Shown here: piece by piece, positions 48,657 through 56,314 of the stretch
Layout of the letters: every line of letters starts with the position of its first letter
Numbering within the stretch: position 1 is the first letter of the stretch
NCBI GenBank assembly: GCA_016744135.1
Contig: JADGEX010000001.1
Location: forward strand, 310,001-374,000
Direction of reading: 5' to 3'
From: Pseudodesulfovibrio sp.
Lineage (GTDB): Bacteria; Desulfobacterota; Desulfovibrionia; Desulfovibrionales; Desulfovibrionaceae
Length of the DNA stretch: 64,000 nucleotides
Translations under genes and position numbers: made by a program
The notes under the pieces: generated by a model
Database searches by the model: none
Told to the model about the DNA's origin: nothing
Seen by the model: only the letters and a program-made list of their open reading frames with translations

Positions 48657-49145
48657 ATGTCTATTCGTATTCCTCCTGAACCGCCTGAAGGCGCAAGCTG
48701 GCGTTCATTTATGGACGTGGCGTTTCAGGAGGCGTGCAAGGCCGCTAAAGTGGGGGAATCTCCTATTGGTGCGGCCTTGTTTGACATGGACGGCACGCTT
48801 ATCGCCAGCGCGCATAACCAGCCTATTTCTCTCAATGACCCAACAGGTCACGCCGAAGTCCTTTGTCTGCGCAAAGCTGCGGATAGATTGAAAAACTATC
48901 GTTTAACAAACACTATCATGGCTGTCACTCTGGAGCCGTGTCTTATGTGTACCGGCGCGCTTATTCATGCCCGTGTACAAGGTGTGATTTTTGCCGCACG
49001 AGACACACGGGCCGGAGCACTGGTCTCCAATCTCGACGGCCACGCCCTGCCCTTCACGAATCACAAGATATGGACCATCGAGGGTGTCATGGGCGATGAA
49101 TGCAGCGGCCTGCTCAAACGGTTCTTTCTGGAACGTAGAAAATAA
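48657..49145 (+). CDS. tadA: tRNA-specific adenosine deaminase-like protein
   Basis: Cytidine/deoxycytidylate deaminase fold with zinc ligands and catalytic Glu in TGHAEVLCL and EPCLMCTGAL. AGALVSNLDGH and the 162-residue length fit TadA, which makes inosine-34 in tRNA-Arg. Other nucleoside deaminases are possible. It follows purQ by 14 bases. Confidence 0.87.
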   Translation: MSIRIPPEPPEGASWRSFMDVAFQEACKAAKVGESPIGAALFDMDGTLIASAHNQPISLNDPTGHAEVLCLRKAADRLKNYRLTNTIMAVTLEPCLMCTGALIHARVQGVIFAARDTRAGALVSNLDGHALPFTNHKIWTIEGVMGDECSGLLKRFFLERRK

Positions 49146-49218
49146 ACTCCCCACTTTACAAGTCTGATTTCTGTCTTATTCTCCGTACTCCACCAAACAT
49201 TTTTAGGAGTATTCGAGT

Positions 49219-49575
49219 ATGAAAATAGCTCTCCCCACCCGTGACGGTAATATCGACGACCATTTTGGCCATTGCGACCATTACACTATAATCACGCTGG
49301 ATGATGATCAGAACATTGTCAGCAAAGAACGCATGGACTCCCCGGAAGGCTGCGGTTGCAAATCCGACATTGCCCCGATTCTGGCCTCCAAGGGCGTAAA
49401 AGTCATGCTCGCCGGCAACATGGGCCAAGGCGCGGTCAATATTCTTCAGGCCAACAAGATTCAGGTCGTACGCGGCTGCTCCGGTCCGATCGACGAAGTC
49501 GCCGCCAAATGGTTGGCCGGTGAAATCAAGGATGAACTCATTGTCTGCAACCATCACGACTGCGGCAATCACTAG
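49219..49575 (+). CDS. NifX/NifB-type dinitrogenase cofactor-like protein
   Basis: A 118-residue NifX-like (MTH1175 type) protein: MKIALPTRDGNIDDHFGHCDHYTII at the start, cysteine-rich EGCGCKSDI, and a C-terminal CNHHDCGNH tail. Related small proteins bind metals or iron-molybdenum clusters. Outside nif clusters the function is unsettled. AGGAG-like site before the ATG. It is alone between tadA and tRNA-Ser. Confidence 0.85.
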   Translation: MKIALPTRDGNIDDHFGHCDHYTIITLDDDQNIVSKERMDSPEGCGCKSDIAPILASKGVKVMLAGNMGQGAVNILQANKIQVVRGCSGPIDEVAAKWLAGEIKDELIVCNHHDCGNH

Positions 49576-49601
49576 TCATCTTCCTTTTTCAACAAAACAT
49601 T

Positions 49602-49639
49602 TCGGCGCGATCGGCAAAATGTCTTGCCAGTCGCGCCGA
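49602..49639 (+). terminator. Two-step hairpin after the NifX-like gene
   Basis: TCGGCGCGA pairs with TCGCGCCGA and, inside it, GGCAA with TTGCC. A weak T-rich stretch (GTCTGTTTATA) follows. Probably a terminator, though the T-run is poor. Confidence 0.6.
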
Positions 49640-49744
49640 GTCTGTTTATATACCCTTTCCACATCGGCGTTAGCCGACTGTTGATTAAAAGCGCATTGTC
49701 CTCGATGCACCCACACAATAATAAAAATGGCTTTGGCTGTTTAA

Positions 49745-49848
49745 AAATGTGCGAGTGCTAGGCGCAAGAAAAAAGCAGGACCGAAGCGTATCTTAATACG
49801 CAAAGGTCTGATTTTTTCGCAACAACGACGCAATCGTGCTTTTTTCAA
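49745..49848 (+). repeat. Long imperfect palindrome upstream of tRNA-Ser
   Basis: About 100 bases fold back on themselves: AGCGTAT / ATACGC at the tip, then GGACC / GGTC, AAAAAA / TTTTTT, GCGC / GCG, and outer arms ending AAAAA / TTTTTT. It ends nine bases before the tRNA. It has the form of an extragenic palindromic element. Whether it recurs in the genome cannot be seen here. Confidence 0.6.
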
Positions 49849-49856
49849 CAACCAAA

Positions 49857-49949
49857 GGAGAGGTAGCGAAGTCCGGCCGTAACGCGCTCGACTCGAAATC
49901 GAGTTATGGGTCAAACCATACGTGGGTTCGAATCCCACCCTCTCCGCCA
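49857..49949 (+). tRNA. tRNA-Ser (anticodon CGA)
   Basis: Acceptor stem GGAGAGG / CCTCTCC, D-arm TAGCGAAGTCCGG, anticodon stem-loop with CTCGAAA (anticodon CGA, reads UCG), a long variable arm as in class II tRNAs, T-arm GTGGGTTCGAATCCCAC, discriminator G and encoded CCA. Its 3' end is repeated at 51282-51312. Confidence 0.96.
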
Positions 49950-49963
49950 TGAAAGTAAAAAGC
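49933..49963 (+). repeat. Left attachment-like repeat (tRNA 3' end)
   Basis: TCCCACCCTCTCCGCCA followed by TGAAAGTAAAAAGC; 30 of 31 bases match 51282-51312. It overlaps the T-arm and CCA of tRNA-Ser. Confidence 0.8.
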
Positions 49964-49993
49964 CTTTGGGTCTATGACCCAAAGGCTTTTTTG
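49957..49993 (+). terminator. Terminator downstream of tRNA-Ser
   Basis: Sixteen-bp perfect stem AAAAAGCCTTTGGGTC / GACCCAAAGGCTTTTT with loop TAT, ending in T. Confidence 0.93.
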
Positions 49994-50183
49994 TAATTAA
50001 TTTCTGTATAATTCATTAATTTAAGAATTGGAAAGCCCCTCCTAATTCTGTGGTGTTCTGTGATCATTCCACCTGACAACACTTCTAGGTGGGCTTTGTC
50101 TTTGCGTGTTTTTGTCTTGGGGTGTATCTGTTTTTTTGGAGATAGCACTAAACTTATAACAGCAACCAGAGAGACATGGAGAA

Positions 50184-51188
50184 ATGGACCTAAAAAAAAA
50201 TTCTACACCTTATGTTTTGCCTCCGTCCGTTATCGACCTGTGCAATACGTTTTCGCGAATCACTCTCCCATCTCAACCGCTGCTTGACTCTATGGCAGTA
50301 TTCAATCGCTCACTTCAGCCTGTGATGGAATCTGTGGCCATGATGAACCGCTCACTTACACCACTCGGACAGGTTGCCGCTGAAATGAGCCGTTCAGTCC
50401 ATAAAGCGACTTTTCCGGCTACTCAGGCATTAGGGGCTGCCCTTCGGTCAAGCGCATTCGTTGGTGCTGTTGAGGCAATGCGTTCTCCTACGATGCTTCA
50501 GTTCGGCGAGACTATACGAGAAATGGCTGCTGTCGGGACTGCTTTTAATGGTGTTATTGATGATTCTGTCGGGAAGGAGTTCCTCGCTGTCGTTGAAACC
50601 TTACGGAAGGTGGATTGGACGGCGGCCATTGAGGAGTCGCTTGAAGAAACCGAAGATCATCAAGACGACGAACTCAAGAACGAAGCAGAGGCGGCTGGCA
50701 GCTTTATCAACACGGAGTTTCAAAGCATACTGGATGAAGTGGAACAAACGCCGCAGGGGATGATAGCTGCGCTAACCGTGCTTCGTGAGAGAGTCATAGA
50801 GTCTCCGCTGGGCAAGGCTACAAAAAGTATCGTCCTGTGGATGTTAAGCGTCATACTTGGCAACCTCTTTTGGGCTTATATTTGCGTTCCTGTTGGGAAG
50901 AATATCAACCAACACTTCACCCACAGAGAAGCATTAAAAGCCACCAAGCAACACATTTTGAAAGAGGTCGGACACCACCCGCAGATACGCATCGTGTCGG
51001 TAGAAAGCCGCTTGAATATTCGCATGAAGACGAACAGGAAATCGCATGTCGTCGGAAAGTTGTACCCGTATACAGTCGTTACCGTGATAGGCCATGCAGG
51101 AAAGTGGGCAAAAGTGGGCTTTGCCAACGGGCAGGCTGAGAGCGTTGAGGGGTGGGTGTTCAACAAGTACCTATCGAGACTAAAATAG
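50184..51188 (+). CDS. Membrane-anchored SH3-domain protein of unknown function
   Basis: 334 residues in the tRNA-Ser mini-island. The N-terminal about 110 residues are helical with repeated short units (MAVFNRSLQPVMESVAMMNRSLTPLGQV). Next come an acidic stretch (EESLEETEDHQDDELKNEAE), a single hydrophobic segment (about 218-240, IVLWMLSVILGNLFWAYICV), and a C-terminal bacterial SH3 domain (about 272-330, IVSVESRLNIRMKTNRKSHVV...GWVFNKYL). There is no signal peptide. A GGAG-type site precedes the ATG. I do not recognise the family. The setting, one cargo gene at a tRNA hotspot, is common for phage-defence genes, but no known effector domain is visible. Confidence 0.82.
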   Translation: MDLKKNSTPYVLPPSVIDLCNTFSRITLPSQPLLDSMAVFNRSLQPVMESVAMMNRSLTPLGQVAAEMSRSVHKATFPATQALGAALRSSAFVGAVEAMRSPTMLQFGETIREMAAVGTAFNGVIDDSVGKEFLAVVETLRKVDWTAAIEESLEETEDHQDDELKNEAEAAGSFINTEFQSILDEVEQTPQGMIAALTVLRERVIESPLGKATKSIVLWMLSVILGNLFWAYICVPVGKNINQHFTHREALKATKQHILKEVGHHPQIRIVSVESRLNIRMKTNRKSHVVGKLYPYTVVTVIGHAGKWAKVGFANGQAESVEGWVFNKYLSRLK

Positions 51189-51281
51189 GTGTCCTAGTAG
51201 CTCTTAAAACTGCTACATTAGCTATTAATGAATGTTGACAATATTCAATGATTACGGGATTTGATAGGATACCTGATGGTT

Positions 51282-51312
51282 TCCCACCCTCTCCGCCACG
51301 AAAGTAAAAAGC
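51282..51312 (+). repeat. Right attachment-like repeat
   Basis: Copy of the tRNA-Ser 3' segment (49933-49963), differing only at 51299 (C for T). Confidence 0.8.
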
Positions 51313-51340
51313 TCTGAACATCGATTCAGAGCTTTTTTTT
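51306..51340 (+). terminator. Terminator beyond the right repeat
   Basis: Stem AAAAAGCTCTGAA / TTCAGAGCTTTTT, loop CATCGA, then T-run. Probably the original terminator of tRNA-Ser before the insertion. Confidence 0.9.
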
Positions 51341-51740
51341 ATTTAAAACGGGTTTTATTCTTTGAATTTTTCGCCTCATATTTTTATTTCCTGAAAGATT
51401 GCATCTAAAAAAGGACACTTTACTTTACAGGGGCTTTAATCTGACCTTAATTTTAAACAAAACTTCAACTAAAAAACCACCCCAACATACCAATTAGTCA
51501 AGACAAAACCACCATTTTTAATATCCCTTTACTTTCCTCCCTTAATAGGACAAGTAGTACCTGCTCAGCGTAACTGGACGCACGATTACTTCTTTGTCCC
51601 ATTTGGACAGCATGCGTTTCGGTTTATCGAAACAAGATTTATTCCACGTACCAGAGCCATCCCTTAATATATATCCGGTAATCCGGACACGACCGCTGTT
51701 GCGCGCCGTCGTCATTAATACCTTTTCACACAAGGATCGT
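51341..51740 (+). promoter_or_regulatory. Long leader region of the DEAD-box gene
   Basis: About 400 bases without a clear plus-strand gene. The left half is AT-rich; the right half contains a short dyad GTTTCG / CGAAAC near 51619-51636 and another, TCCGG / CCGGA, near 51675-51689. Cold-induced DEAD-box RNA helicase genes often have long structured leaders, so regulation at the RNA level is possible but not shown. A possible small minus-strand gene (51542-51715) lies inside. Confidence 0.3.
51542..51715 (-). CDS. Possible small gene, 57 residues, divergent from helicase
   Basis: ATG at 51715 follows AAAGG at six-base spacing and opens a basic 57-residue frame: MTTARNSGRVRITGYILRDG, then GTWNKSCFDKPKRMLSKWDKE and a tyrosine-rich end. 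It occupies the long leader of the helicase gene. No family recognised. The frame is open upstream to 51790, inside the helicase gene, so chance is not excluded. Confidence 0.3.
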   Translation of the reverse strand: MTTARNSGRVRITGYILRDGSGTWNKSCFDKPKRMLSKWDKEVIVRPVTLSRYYLSY

Positions 51741-52976
51741 ATGGCTTTTTCCTCTTTTTCTTTTGATAACCGTCTTAATGCGGGCATCAAATCATGCGGC
51801 TATGAAACCCCGACCCCTATTCAGACTCAGGCAATCCCTCACGTACTCAAAGGGTACGATGTCATGGGATTGGCCCAAACCGGCACAGGTAAGACCGCTG
51901 CGTTTGCCCTGCCTACTCTGCAACGTTTGCTGGACGAAAGGCTGCCCGCCAAAGGTGCACCCAGAATTCTGGTTCTCGCTCCAACTCGTGAGCTGGCATT
52001 GCAGATTCACGAAAGCTTCATCGCTCTGGGTAAACAAACCGGTATTCGCAGTGCTGCCGTCATAGGTGGCGTGGGCATGAGTCCTCAGGTCAAGGCCTTC
52101 GCCCATTCACGGATCATCGTGGCTTGTCCGGGGCGATTGGTACGTCTCATGAAAATGAACGCTATCAGCCTTAATCAAATCAATACATTGGTTCTCGACG
52201 AAGCAGACCGGATGCTCGATATGGGGTTCATGCCCGACATCAAACGCATCTTGGCCAAACTGCCTGTCAAACGGCAGAATCTGCTCTTTTCCGCCACGAT
52301 GCCCGCCGATATCAGAAAGCTCGCAGAGAAAATTCTCAACCAGCCCAAAACCGTTCAGGTCGCCAACACGGTCTCGGTAAAAAGCGTTGGACATATTCAG
52401 TACAAGGCGCCCAACCATCTCAAACTTTCCCTGTTGGGAAAAGTTCTCGCTGCAACTGACCATAAAAGCGTACTCATCTTTACCCGCACAAAGCACAAGG
52501 CAAAGAATCTGGCGCGCAAGCTCAGTAACGGTGGAGAAAACTGCACTTTCCTTCAAGGCAATATGAGCCAGGGACAACGCCAAAGAGCTTTGGACGGATT
52601 TCGCAACGGGCAGTTCAACATTATGGTAGCCACCGACATCGCCGCGCGCGGTATCGATTGCGACCGCATTTCCCATGTCATCAATTTTGACATGCCGGAC
52701 ACCGTTGAAAACTATACTCACCGTATTGGACGGACCGGTCGAGCCGGTCGATCCGGCACTGCCGTCAGTTTTGTAACCCCGGAAGAACGCTCTCAGATCA
52801 AAGACATTGAGCGGGTCATGCGTATCAAAATCGAACAAGATACCATTGACGGATTCGATCACAACGCCGTCAGTACCAAAATAGACACTCGCAAACCCAG
52901 CCGCCGTCCTCCCAAGAATCGCTTTTCCAATTCAAGAAAGCGTAGTTCCAACCGAGGTCGTCGCTCCGCAGCGTAG
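51741..52976 (+). CDS. DEAD-box ATP-dependent RNA helicase
   Basis: RhlE-like helicase, 411 residues. Q-motif GYETPTPIQTQAIP, motif I AQTGTGKT, Ia PTRELALQI, motif II VLDEADRMLDMGF, motif III SATMP, motif V ATDIAARGID, and motif VI HRIGRTGRAGR. The tail is basic (RRPPKNRFSNSRKRSSNRGRR), suiting RNA binding. The ATG at 51741 with AAGGA upstream starts the protein at the usual place; the longer in-frame reading from 51594 is not family-like. Confidence 0.93.
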   Translation: MAFSSFSFDNRLNAGIKSCGYETPTPIQTQAIPHVLKGYDVMGLAQTGTGKTAAFALPTLQRLLDERLPAKGAPRILVLAPTRELALQIHESFIALGKQTGIRSAAVIGGVGMSPQVKAFAHSRIIVACPGRLVRLMKMNAISLNQINTLVLDEADRMLDMGFMPDIKRILAKLPVKRQNLLFSATMPADIRKLAEKILNQPKTVQVANTVSVKSVGHIQYKAPNHLKLSLLGKVLAATDHKSVLIFTRTKHKAKNLARKLSNGGENCTFLQGNMSQGQRQRALDGFRNGQFNIMVATDIAARGIDCDRISHVINFDMPDTVENYTHRIGRTGRAGRSGTAVSFVTPEERSQIKDIERVMRIKIEQDTIDGFDHNAVSTKIDTRKPSRRPPKNRFSNSRKRSSNRGRRSAA

Positions 52977-52997
52977 TCTTCCTTTCGTTACGAGAAC

Positions 52998-53041
52998 AAA
53001 GCCCTGTCCTTCGGCAATTAAACCGAAGCACAGGGCTTTCC
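52998..53041. terminator. Bidirectional terminator between helicase and Hdr operon
   Basis: Stem AAAGCCCTGT and CTTCGG pairing with CCGAAG and ACAGGGCTTT, one internal mismatch, 8-base loop. It lies between two converging transcription units. Confidence 0.75.
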
Positions 53042-53061
53042 CTTGTCTATCCCTTTCCTGT

Positions 53062-54357
53062 CTACAACCCTACATTCTTCAAATCATCTCCGAGATATTC
53101 ACGTTCGTTTTCGCCAAGCATACCGAGCGAAAGACAAATGAGTGTCCAGAGGTGAACCACCGGGAAGTGTGCGCCGGAGTATTCACTGAGATCATGAATC
53201 TGTGAATGGCAGTTATGACATGGCGCGATGCAATAGTCCGCCTTGGTGCGAAGAATCTGATCGAGTTTGATCTGACCATACTTGCGCCGTTCGTCTGCAA
53301 AACCTGACTGGAGGAATCCGCCGCCGCCACCGCAACAGTAGTTGTTGGATTTATTCGGCCACATATCGATGAAATTTTCTTCACCGACTACGGATTTGAC
53401 CACAAAACGAAGGTCCTCGGCCACCGGATCACCCAGTGACTTCCGTACAAGCTGACACGGGTCCTGAACCGTGAAGGTCACGCCCAAGTCCTTGTTCCAA
53501 TCGGAGTTGACTGGCAGCTTGCCCTCACGAATCCACTGGGCATACAGCCGAATAATGCTTTCCATCTCGAAGTCGTGTTCGACATTAAACTTTTGCAATC
53601 CGGCCCGGACTGCATAAAATTCGTGTCCTCACTCCGTGTTGAGCCAAACCTTGCACCCCAGCTCTTCTACGGCTCCGGCCTTGTTGCGCACCACATTTTC
53701 CCATGCGTCATCATCGGCCAGAAACATGCAGTAATTTTCTGCAGCCCATCCTTTGGTGCTATATGTCCAGTCCGCGCCGACCAGATTAAGTATCTTCCAG
53801 AGCGGAACCATTTCGTCCGGCTCGGTCACTGGTTCGCGTGAATTCTGATTCAGGAAATAATACGCGCCCTTTCTGTCGACAGAGACTTGAATATTCTCCT
53901 GACCAGGCTGCATTTCACGCACTTCCTCGGCCACATCCTCAACCACGAATTTGAAGTCTTCGCTGGATGCACCCATTGCGCTGTTGCCGGGGGTGTTCAA
54001 GGCCTGTTCGCAGGAACCAAGTATTCCTTTGGGACGATCTTCCCTCGGCCACGATTGACGGCATTGATAAATTAGTTGTGGGATATCCACTTCCATGGGA
54101 CATGCATGAACACACCGTCGACACATGGTGCACAACCACACCCAGGATGTGGACCGGATAGTTTCTTCCTGTCCCATAAGCGCCAAACGCACGAATTTGC
54201 GAGGGTCCATGTCTTCCATACCCGTGGCAGGGCATCCTGCAGAACAGGCTCCACACGTGAGACACATATTCAAATTACCGCCCTCGGGCAGCAGTTCCCG
54301 GACCTTGTCCACCAGTTCCGATTGCTTCGGCTCAAGAAGAAGCGCTGCTTCACCCAT
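53062..54357 (-). CDS. CCG-domain Fe-S protein, selenoprotein (in-frame UGA as Sec243)
   Basis: Heterodisulfide-reductase-related protein. ATG 54357 (AAGGAG upstream) runs to TGA at 53631-53629; the same frame then continues GHEFYAVRAGLQ to the stop at 53062, giving 431 residues. The N-terminal part has two [4Fe-4S] motifs, CLTCGACSAGCP and CTMCRRCVHACP (HdrC-like). The C-terminal part is HdrB/HdrD-like, with CCG elements DPCQLV, NYCCGGGGG and CIAPCHNC. The UGA replaces the Cys expected in LNTE-C-GHE. A SECIS-like hairpin lies 14 bases past the UGA. Last gene of the operon; probably a thiol/disulfide or electron-transfer partner of the Hdr complex. Partner inferred. Confidence 0.85.
53594..53614 (-). 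promoter_or_regulatory. Candidate bacterial SECIS element
   Basis: On the minus strand TGCAGTCCG pairs with CGGATTGCA (nine bp, one G-U), apical loop GGC. The loop starts 23 bases after the UGA. The same GGC loop occurs in the SECIS candidate at 33591-33611. Confidence 0.75.
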
Positions 54358-54394
54358 GGCTAACTCCTTTCGCGGACTTATGCCGCCGGATTCC

Positions 54395-54416
54395 CGGGAG
54401 CGGTCGCCCGCTCCCG
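54395..54416 (-). other. Strong GC hairpin between usp and selenoprotein genes
   Basis: Nine-bp stem CGGGAGCGG / CCGCTCCCG with a four-base loop and no T-run on the minus strand. It probably marks an mRNA processing or stability site inside the operon. Confidence 0.6.
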
Positions 54417-54465
54417 AAAACCGTTTATCGTGAGGTTCAACTTTTATTCACACTGAATTTTCGAT

Positions 54466-55368
54466 CTAGGCCAAGGCCTCCGTCTGAACAGCCGCGCCTG
54501 TCTGGTCGTACATAAGGCCGCAACGCAAATCGAAGTGACGGTTGACGCTCATGGTCGGACACGGTGCGTTCAATGCCACCTGAGTGACCGTCGAACCAAG
54601 GAAAGCCTTTTCCGGGTCACGTTCCTTGGAATGGTGAGCCATGATGATCAGGTCTGCATCGGCCTGATTCCCCATGCGCAGAATTTCCATAGAAGGCTTG
54701 CCGCGACAGGCCTCGAAACCGCATTCACCGATACCATCAAGACGAGGACCATATTCATCTTCCAGTCGTCCGATGACATCAGAGCGACTGTTTCCATTTT
54801 CCACGACATGCATGATCTTGAGATTGGCCTTGTACTGACGGGCCATCTGGCCGCCGTAACTTACGGCGCATTCAGCTTGATCAGAGAAATCGGTTGCCAC
54901 AAGGATATTACTATACAGCGGTTCCTTACAAACAACGTCCTTGTGAACAATCATGACCGGACAGCGGGCCTTCTGACTCACGCGTTCAAGCGTACTGCCT
55001 GTCATGCCCCACATCTTGGAACGAGTTTCCTCGTATTCCTTGGTGTGCGGTCCCATGACGATAAGGTCGGTGTTCTTCTTTCGTGCCAGACGCAGGATCT
55101 CGTTGTGCGGGATACCCGGTACGACAATAATCTGTGATTCCTGGATTCCCTCAAGCATTTCCGCATACGTTTCAGAGATCTGTTCCTTGAGCCGTGAAGT
55201 TTCACCCGAAGGTTCCAGAGTTTCGATAGAACCCCAGCCCTGAGCCATGCCCGCCACATGAACGAGGTAAAGCTTTGACTCGAACTTACGAGCGAATTCC
55301 ATTGCTGCCTGAACCGCGCAGTTGTCGATTCCGGTAGGAGTGACTCCTACGATGATGTCCTTAAACAT
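54466..55368 (-). CDS. Tandem universal stress protein
   Basis: Two UspA domains (about residues 1-142 and 150-285). The first has VGVTPTGIDNCAVQ, TDLIVMGPHTK and the ATP-type GMTGSTLERVSQKARCPVMIVH; the second has ILVATDFSDQAECAV, ADLIIMAHHSK and FLGSTVTQVALNAPCP. A nucleotide-binding role for the first domain is likely. It overlaps the end of hdrB by eight bases, so it belongs to the Hdr operon, where it could sense nucleotide or energy state. Confidence 0.92.
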   Translation of the reverse strand: MFKDIIVGVTPTGIDNCAVQAAMEFARKFESKLYLVHVAGMAQGWGSIETLEPSGETSRLKEQISETYAEMLEGIQESQIIVVPGIPHNEILRLARKKNTDLIVMGPHTKEYEETRSKMWGMTGSTLERVSQKARCPVMIVHKDVVCKEPLYSNILVATDFSDQAECAVSYGGQMARQYKANLKIMHVVENGNSRSDVIGRLEDEYGPRLDGIGECGFEACRGKPSMEILRMGNQADADLIIMAHHSKERDPEKAFLGSTVTQVALNAPCPTMSVNRHFDLRCGLMYDQTGAAVQTEALA

Positions 55369-56314
55369 GATTTGCCCCCTTGCTGAGGTTATCCGCCTTT
55401 GCTTCCGCCATATCGTCGCCGCTTTCGACCTGGTTCGGCTGGCTCCAGACCTTGTTGGCGATATCCCTCCTGACCCCAGCCGATATGGTCAGGTTTTTCT
55501 CGAATTGAATGGCCCCATCCTCCAGCCCGAAGGCTTCGCCCATCAATTGTGTCAGATAGAGAATGGGGATAGGTTTGGCTCCAAGTTTCTGCGCCTGCGA
55601 CTGATATGCCTCAAGATTCATCTGACATAATGGACAGACCGTGGCGATGGCATCCGCGCCCTCTGCATCAGCGAGTATTGCCGCCACCGATTGAAGTGCC
55701 ACATCTCTATGCCCCACCATGAGCGAAGCACCACAACATTTGTTGCCGTGATTCCACTCATGCATTTCTGCACCCAATGCTGTAAGAACACGATGCATGG
55801 ATGTAGGGTTCTTGGGATCATCAAACACCGGGTATGGTCGTAAGATCTGACACCCGTAATATGGGGCGATCTTCATGCCCTCAAGGTTGTTTGTCACCTT
55901 CTGTTCAATAATTTTTGCCCCGACATCATTGATGAGAACATCGAGAATATGTCGCACCTCCACCTTGCCGGAATAGGTCAAACCGGACGCAGCCAGCACT
56001 TCATTCACCTTGCCATGCAGACTCCTGTCTCCAATTACTTCCTTGTTCACCTTGAGCAGGTTGAGATAGCAGGCGGAACACGGCGCGATCACATCAATGC
56101 CGTCGAGTTCTTTTTCAGTGAGGGCAAGATTACGTGCCGGAAGCGCATAGTTCATAAGCTTGCTCACCGGCTCAGCCGCACTCGCGCCGCAACAGGTCCA
56201 GTCTGGAATTTCAATCAATTCGGCACCAAGATACTCCATGACTGCACGCGTAGAGATATCAAACTCCGTCGCACTTTCAGTCAAAGAACAACCTGGGTAG
56301 TATGCGTATTTCAT
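55361..56314 (-). CDS. hdrB: Heterodisulfide reductase subunit B-like protein
   Basis: 317 residues with two CCG domains: YPGCSLTESA, DWTCCGASAAEP, IAPCSACYLNLL, then YYGCQILRPY, NKCCGASLMVG and TVCPLCQMNLEAY. These cysteine sets hold the noncubane Fe-S clusters that reduce disulfides in HdrB. The ATG overlaps the hdrC stop (ATGA), and GGAGGG lies upstream. The natural disulfide in sulfate reducers is not settled (DsrC is a proposed partner). Confidence 0.94.
   Translation of the reverse strand: MKYAYYPGCSLTESATEFDISTRAVMEYLGAELIEIPDWTCCGASAAEPVSKLMNYALPARNLALTEKELDGIDVIAPCSACYLNLLKVNKEVIGDRSLHGKVNEVLAASGLTYSGKVEVRHILDVLINDVGAKIIEQKVTNNLEGMKIAPYYGCQILRPYPVFDDPKNPTSMHRVLTALGAEMHEWNHGNKCCGASLMVGHRDVALQSVAAILADAEGADAIATVCPLCQMNLEAYQSQAQKLGAKPIPILYLTQLMGEAFGLEDGAIQFEKNLTISAGVRRDIANKVWSQPNQVESGDDMAEAKADNLSKGANHV

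Larger units (their letters stand above)
49933..51312 (+). mobile_element. Mini-island inserted at the tRNA-Ser 3' end
   Basis: The last 17 bases of the tRNA plus 14 following bases recur at the far end with one mismatch in 31, the pattern left by site-specific integration at a tRNA gene. Between them lie about 1.3 kb with one gene (50184-51188). No integrase is present, so the element is a remnant or is moved in trans. Confidence 0.75.

Noticed and set aside
49857-49949. tRNA-Sec, because selenoproteins are nearby
   Set aside because: The anticodon is CGA, not UCA, and the arm lengths fit an ordinary class II serine tRNA.
49741-49950. Minus-strand protein beginning MAERVGFEPTYG
   Set aside because: It is the complement of tRNA-Ser and the palindrome; this start string is a well-known false protein arising opposite tRNA genes.
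51594-51740. N-terminal extension of the DEAD-box helicase
   Set aside because: These 49 codons have no family similarity and no ribosome-binding site; the ATG at 51741 has both in its favour.
53062-54357. Two separate genes (53629-54357 and 53062-53598)
   Set aside because: The downstream piece lacks a plausible start, and the ten codons between the pieces complete a conserved CCG motif in the same frame.
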